Shown here one piece after another: positions 62,458 to 64,000 of a DNA stretch of 64,000 bases (the first letter of the stretch is position 1; each line of letters begins with the position of its first letter). Source of the DNA: Panicum virgatum (lineage: Eukaryota; Streptophyta; Magnoliopsida; Poales; Poaceae); assembly GCF_016808335.1 (NCBI RefSeq), contig NC_053149.1:14435714-14499713 (forward strand), read 5' to 3'. Made by a program: the position numbers and the translations under genes. The notes below the pieces were generated by a model that was not told where the DNA came from, did not search any database, and saw nothing but the letters and a program-made list of their open reading frames with translations.

Positions 62458-63537
62458 TCTGTGAGGCCAGTGGATAAGACCAGCCTTAGTCCATTTTTTG
62501 TTGCCTCGATCCGATCACAATCTTCCAGGGCGACCCCTGAGATCGGCTCTTGTCCTTCTGCGTCCCAGGCATTCATATCTGCAAGCGAGACTTCACTGGA
62601 ATCGTCTGCAGGGACCACTTCTACTTCAGCGCCATCCCATTGGACCAGATACTGATGCATTGTGGAAGGGATACAGTAGTTGGCATGAATCCAGTCCCTC
62701 CCAATCAGTACTGTGTATGTACTCTTGCTGTTAACGATGAAGAATGATGTTGGCACAGTCTTGCGACCCACTGTCAGCTCCACATTAATGACCCCCATTG
62801 CCTCTGATGGTTGTCCGTTGAAGTCGTTGAGCATCACGTTGGTCTTAATTAGGTCAGCAGAAGAACGTCCCAACCGGCGCAGCACTGAATATGGCATCAG
62901 GTTGACTGCAGCGCCGGTGTCGACCAACATCCTGTTGACGGGTTTACCGTTGATGAAGCCCTTGAGATACAGCCCTTTCAAATGTTTGTAGCTTTTTTCC
63001 TTTGGCTTCTCGAAGATGATCGGCTGTGGGCCCAGATCCAACTGTGCAACAGATGAATCCTCCGGCTGGGGTGCCCGGAATTCTGACGGGAGCACGAACA
63101 CCATGTTCACATCAGCCGATGGCTTCTCATCGGCTTTCGTCTGCTTGGGGCGCCACTCTTTTCTTTGAGGGCGCCTCTCCTCCCTTCGCGGTCTCTTGAC
63201 CTGTTCCGCAAAATCCGGACGCGCCTTCCTCAGGATGTCGAGGTACTTTGCTTCTGCCTTTTCCAGATTAAGCAAGCGCTGCACTCTGCGCTTCTGTGAC
63301 CGATTAAGCCCATCAGGACACCACCGTGGGCGATGGTACCTGTCTTCTTCCTCCGGCTCGGAATCACCCCTGGATGACCGCTGGACGTGATCATCGTGAC
63401 GCACCTTGGAACCCAAGCGCCGGAACACTGATGTTTCGCCTAGCTGGCGTGTCCGAGGCCTGCACTCCAAGCAATCATCTATGGTAGGCAATCGGTTCAT
63501 GCCGGAGTTCCAACAGTACCTGAAGAACGGGCAATGC
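62454..63537 (-). CDS. Tat gag C-terminus and aspartic protease
   Basis: The frame is open from just after a TAG at 63538-63540 down to a TGA at 62454. The N-terminal part (MNRLPTIDDCLECRPRTR) belongs to the Cys/His-rich end of gag. A charged linker follows, then the retropepsin core with LVDTGAAVNLMPYSVLRRLG, where DTG is the catalytic triad, and IGRDWIHA toward its end. Retropepsin cleaves the gag-pol polyprotein. The next ORF (RT) begins in a different frame overlapping the stop, either because of a natural frameshift site or decay. Confidence 0.85.
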
Positions 63538-63540
63538 TAG

Positions 63541-64000
63541 TGGTCGCGTACAGCCTGGCGCCTTCCCAGCATCCTCCCTGTGCGGTACTCATACTCCTCT
63601 TCTTCCGATTGATATCGGCGACGCAACTTGTGCTGATATTCATACTTTTCCAGAAGCCGATCGGAAGCAGGAAGCTGGTTACGGATGTGACGCACTTGCT
63701 CTTCAGTAATATGCTGTCGCCCTGGTTCATCTTGACCCTAGGGCTGTTTGCCAGAAACGGCCTCTCTCCTTTGCTCGTCATGACGGCATACGGGCCCCGC
63801 CATGTTGATCTGGAATGAAAAATTCTGGCCCGTAGGAGTGAAGTCCGACAACTCTACCACATTGGCTTGTGGGAAGGGATTCGTGTCGACCTTCATTGTG
63901 TGTTGAGCCAAAATTAATCGGCCTTGCTCGATAGCCGATTGGATCTGACGACGCAGCTCCTTACATTCACCCGTGGCATGAGTGAACGAGTGGTGCCATT
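63541..64000 (-). pseudogene. Tat gag, partial, with stops
   Basis: Minus-strand sequence reads HHSFTHATGECKELRRQI near the window edge, then QHTMKVDTNPFPQANVV and later HIRNQLPASDRLLEKYEYQ, matching the C-terminal third of Tat gag. Two in-frame TAG codons interrupt it, one near 63738 (after SGKQP) and one at 63538-63540 (where W is usual before HCPFFRYCW). The rest of gag and the 5' LTR are outside the window. Confidence 0.8.

Larger units (their letters stand above)
53270..64000 (-). mobile_element. Gypsy LTR retrotransposon, Tat lineage, minus orientation, 5' end outside the window
   Basis: The order read on the minus strand is gag, protease, reverse transcriptase, RNase H, second RNase H-like domain, integrase, then two opposed plus-strand ORFs, purine tract and 3' LTR. 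An extra RNase H and antisense ORFs between pol and the 3' LTR are known for Tat elements such as Retand, Grande and Cinful. It is inserted in X copy C after CTATG (53265-53269). Coding frames carry several stops and shifts, so this copy is probably inactive. The 5' LTR lies to the right of the window. Confidence 0.92.

Overview
This window is plant nuclear DNA from a grass, most likely a panicoid. The reasons are spliced genes with GT-AG introns, the TTTGCCGAGTGC subterminal repeats typical of grass CACTA transposons, Stowaway MITEs, SIRE-type Copia and Tat-type Gypsy LTR retrotransposons, a Helitron, and an endogenous tungrovirus-like pararetrovirus. Species cannot be fixed from the sequence alone.

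Only two conventional cellular genes are clear. The window opens inside the gene for the 26S proteasome deubiquitinase subunit RPN11 (five exons in the window, ending at 3222). A single-exon SRC2-like C2-domain gene lies at 16650-17432. Between them are a Mutator-like MITE, a probable solo LTR, two Stowaway elements and a 6.2-kb CACTA transposon (10173-16394, TSD ATA) with a decayed TNP2 transposase. The CACTA ends only about 140 bp upstream of the SRC2-like TATA box. A 407-bp non-autonomous CACTA (19232-19638, TSD CCG) and two inverted-repeat MITEs follow.

From about 20.7 to 26.0 kb is an endogenous pararetrovirus fragment (promoter, leader, tRNA-Met primer site, broken ORFs). It is split by a 3.2-kb minus-strand Helitron (22709-25944), whose exact ends can be read because the target was already tandemly duplicated.

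From about 26 to 53.3 kb lies a complex block: an unidentified minus-strand multi-exon gene, a solo LTR (29242-30662, TSD TGTTG), and three copies of a long unit here called X. Copy A is plus (about 30999-35940), copy B is minus (about 35941-48117) and copy C is plus (about 48118-53269). B and C form a head-to-head foldback of more than 5 kb per arm with a loop of about 260 bp. X carries a B3-domain-like gene and, divergent from it, a short OB-fold-like exon. Each copy has its own later history: A carries a 585-bp GC-rich Mutator-like insert, B carries a 5.27-kb gag-only SIRE-type element (TSD CACAT), and C is cut by a Gypsy element.

The last 10.7 kb is most of that Gypsy/Tat element in minus orientation. 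It has a 3' LTR, a pol with protease, RT, RNase H, a second RNase H-like domain and integrase, and two plus-strand ORFs between pol and the 3' LTR. One of these is a spliced plant-mobile-domain gene. Four short palindromic repeats sit where the two opposed transcription units converge.
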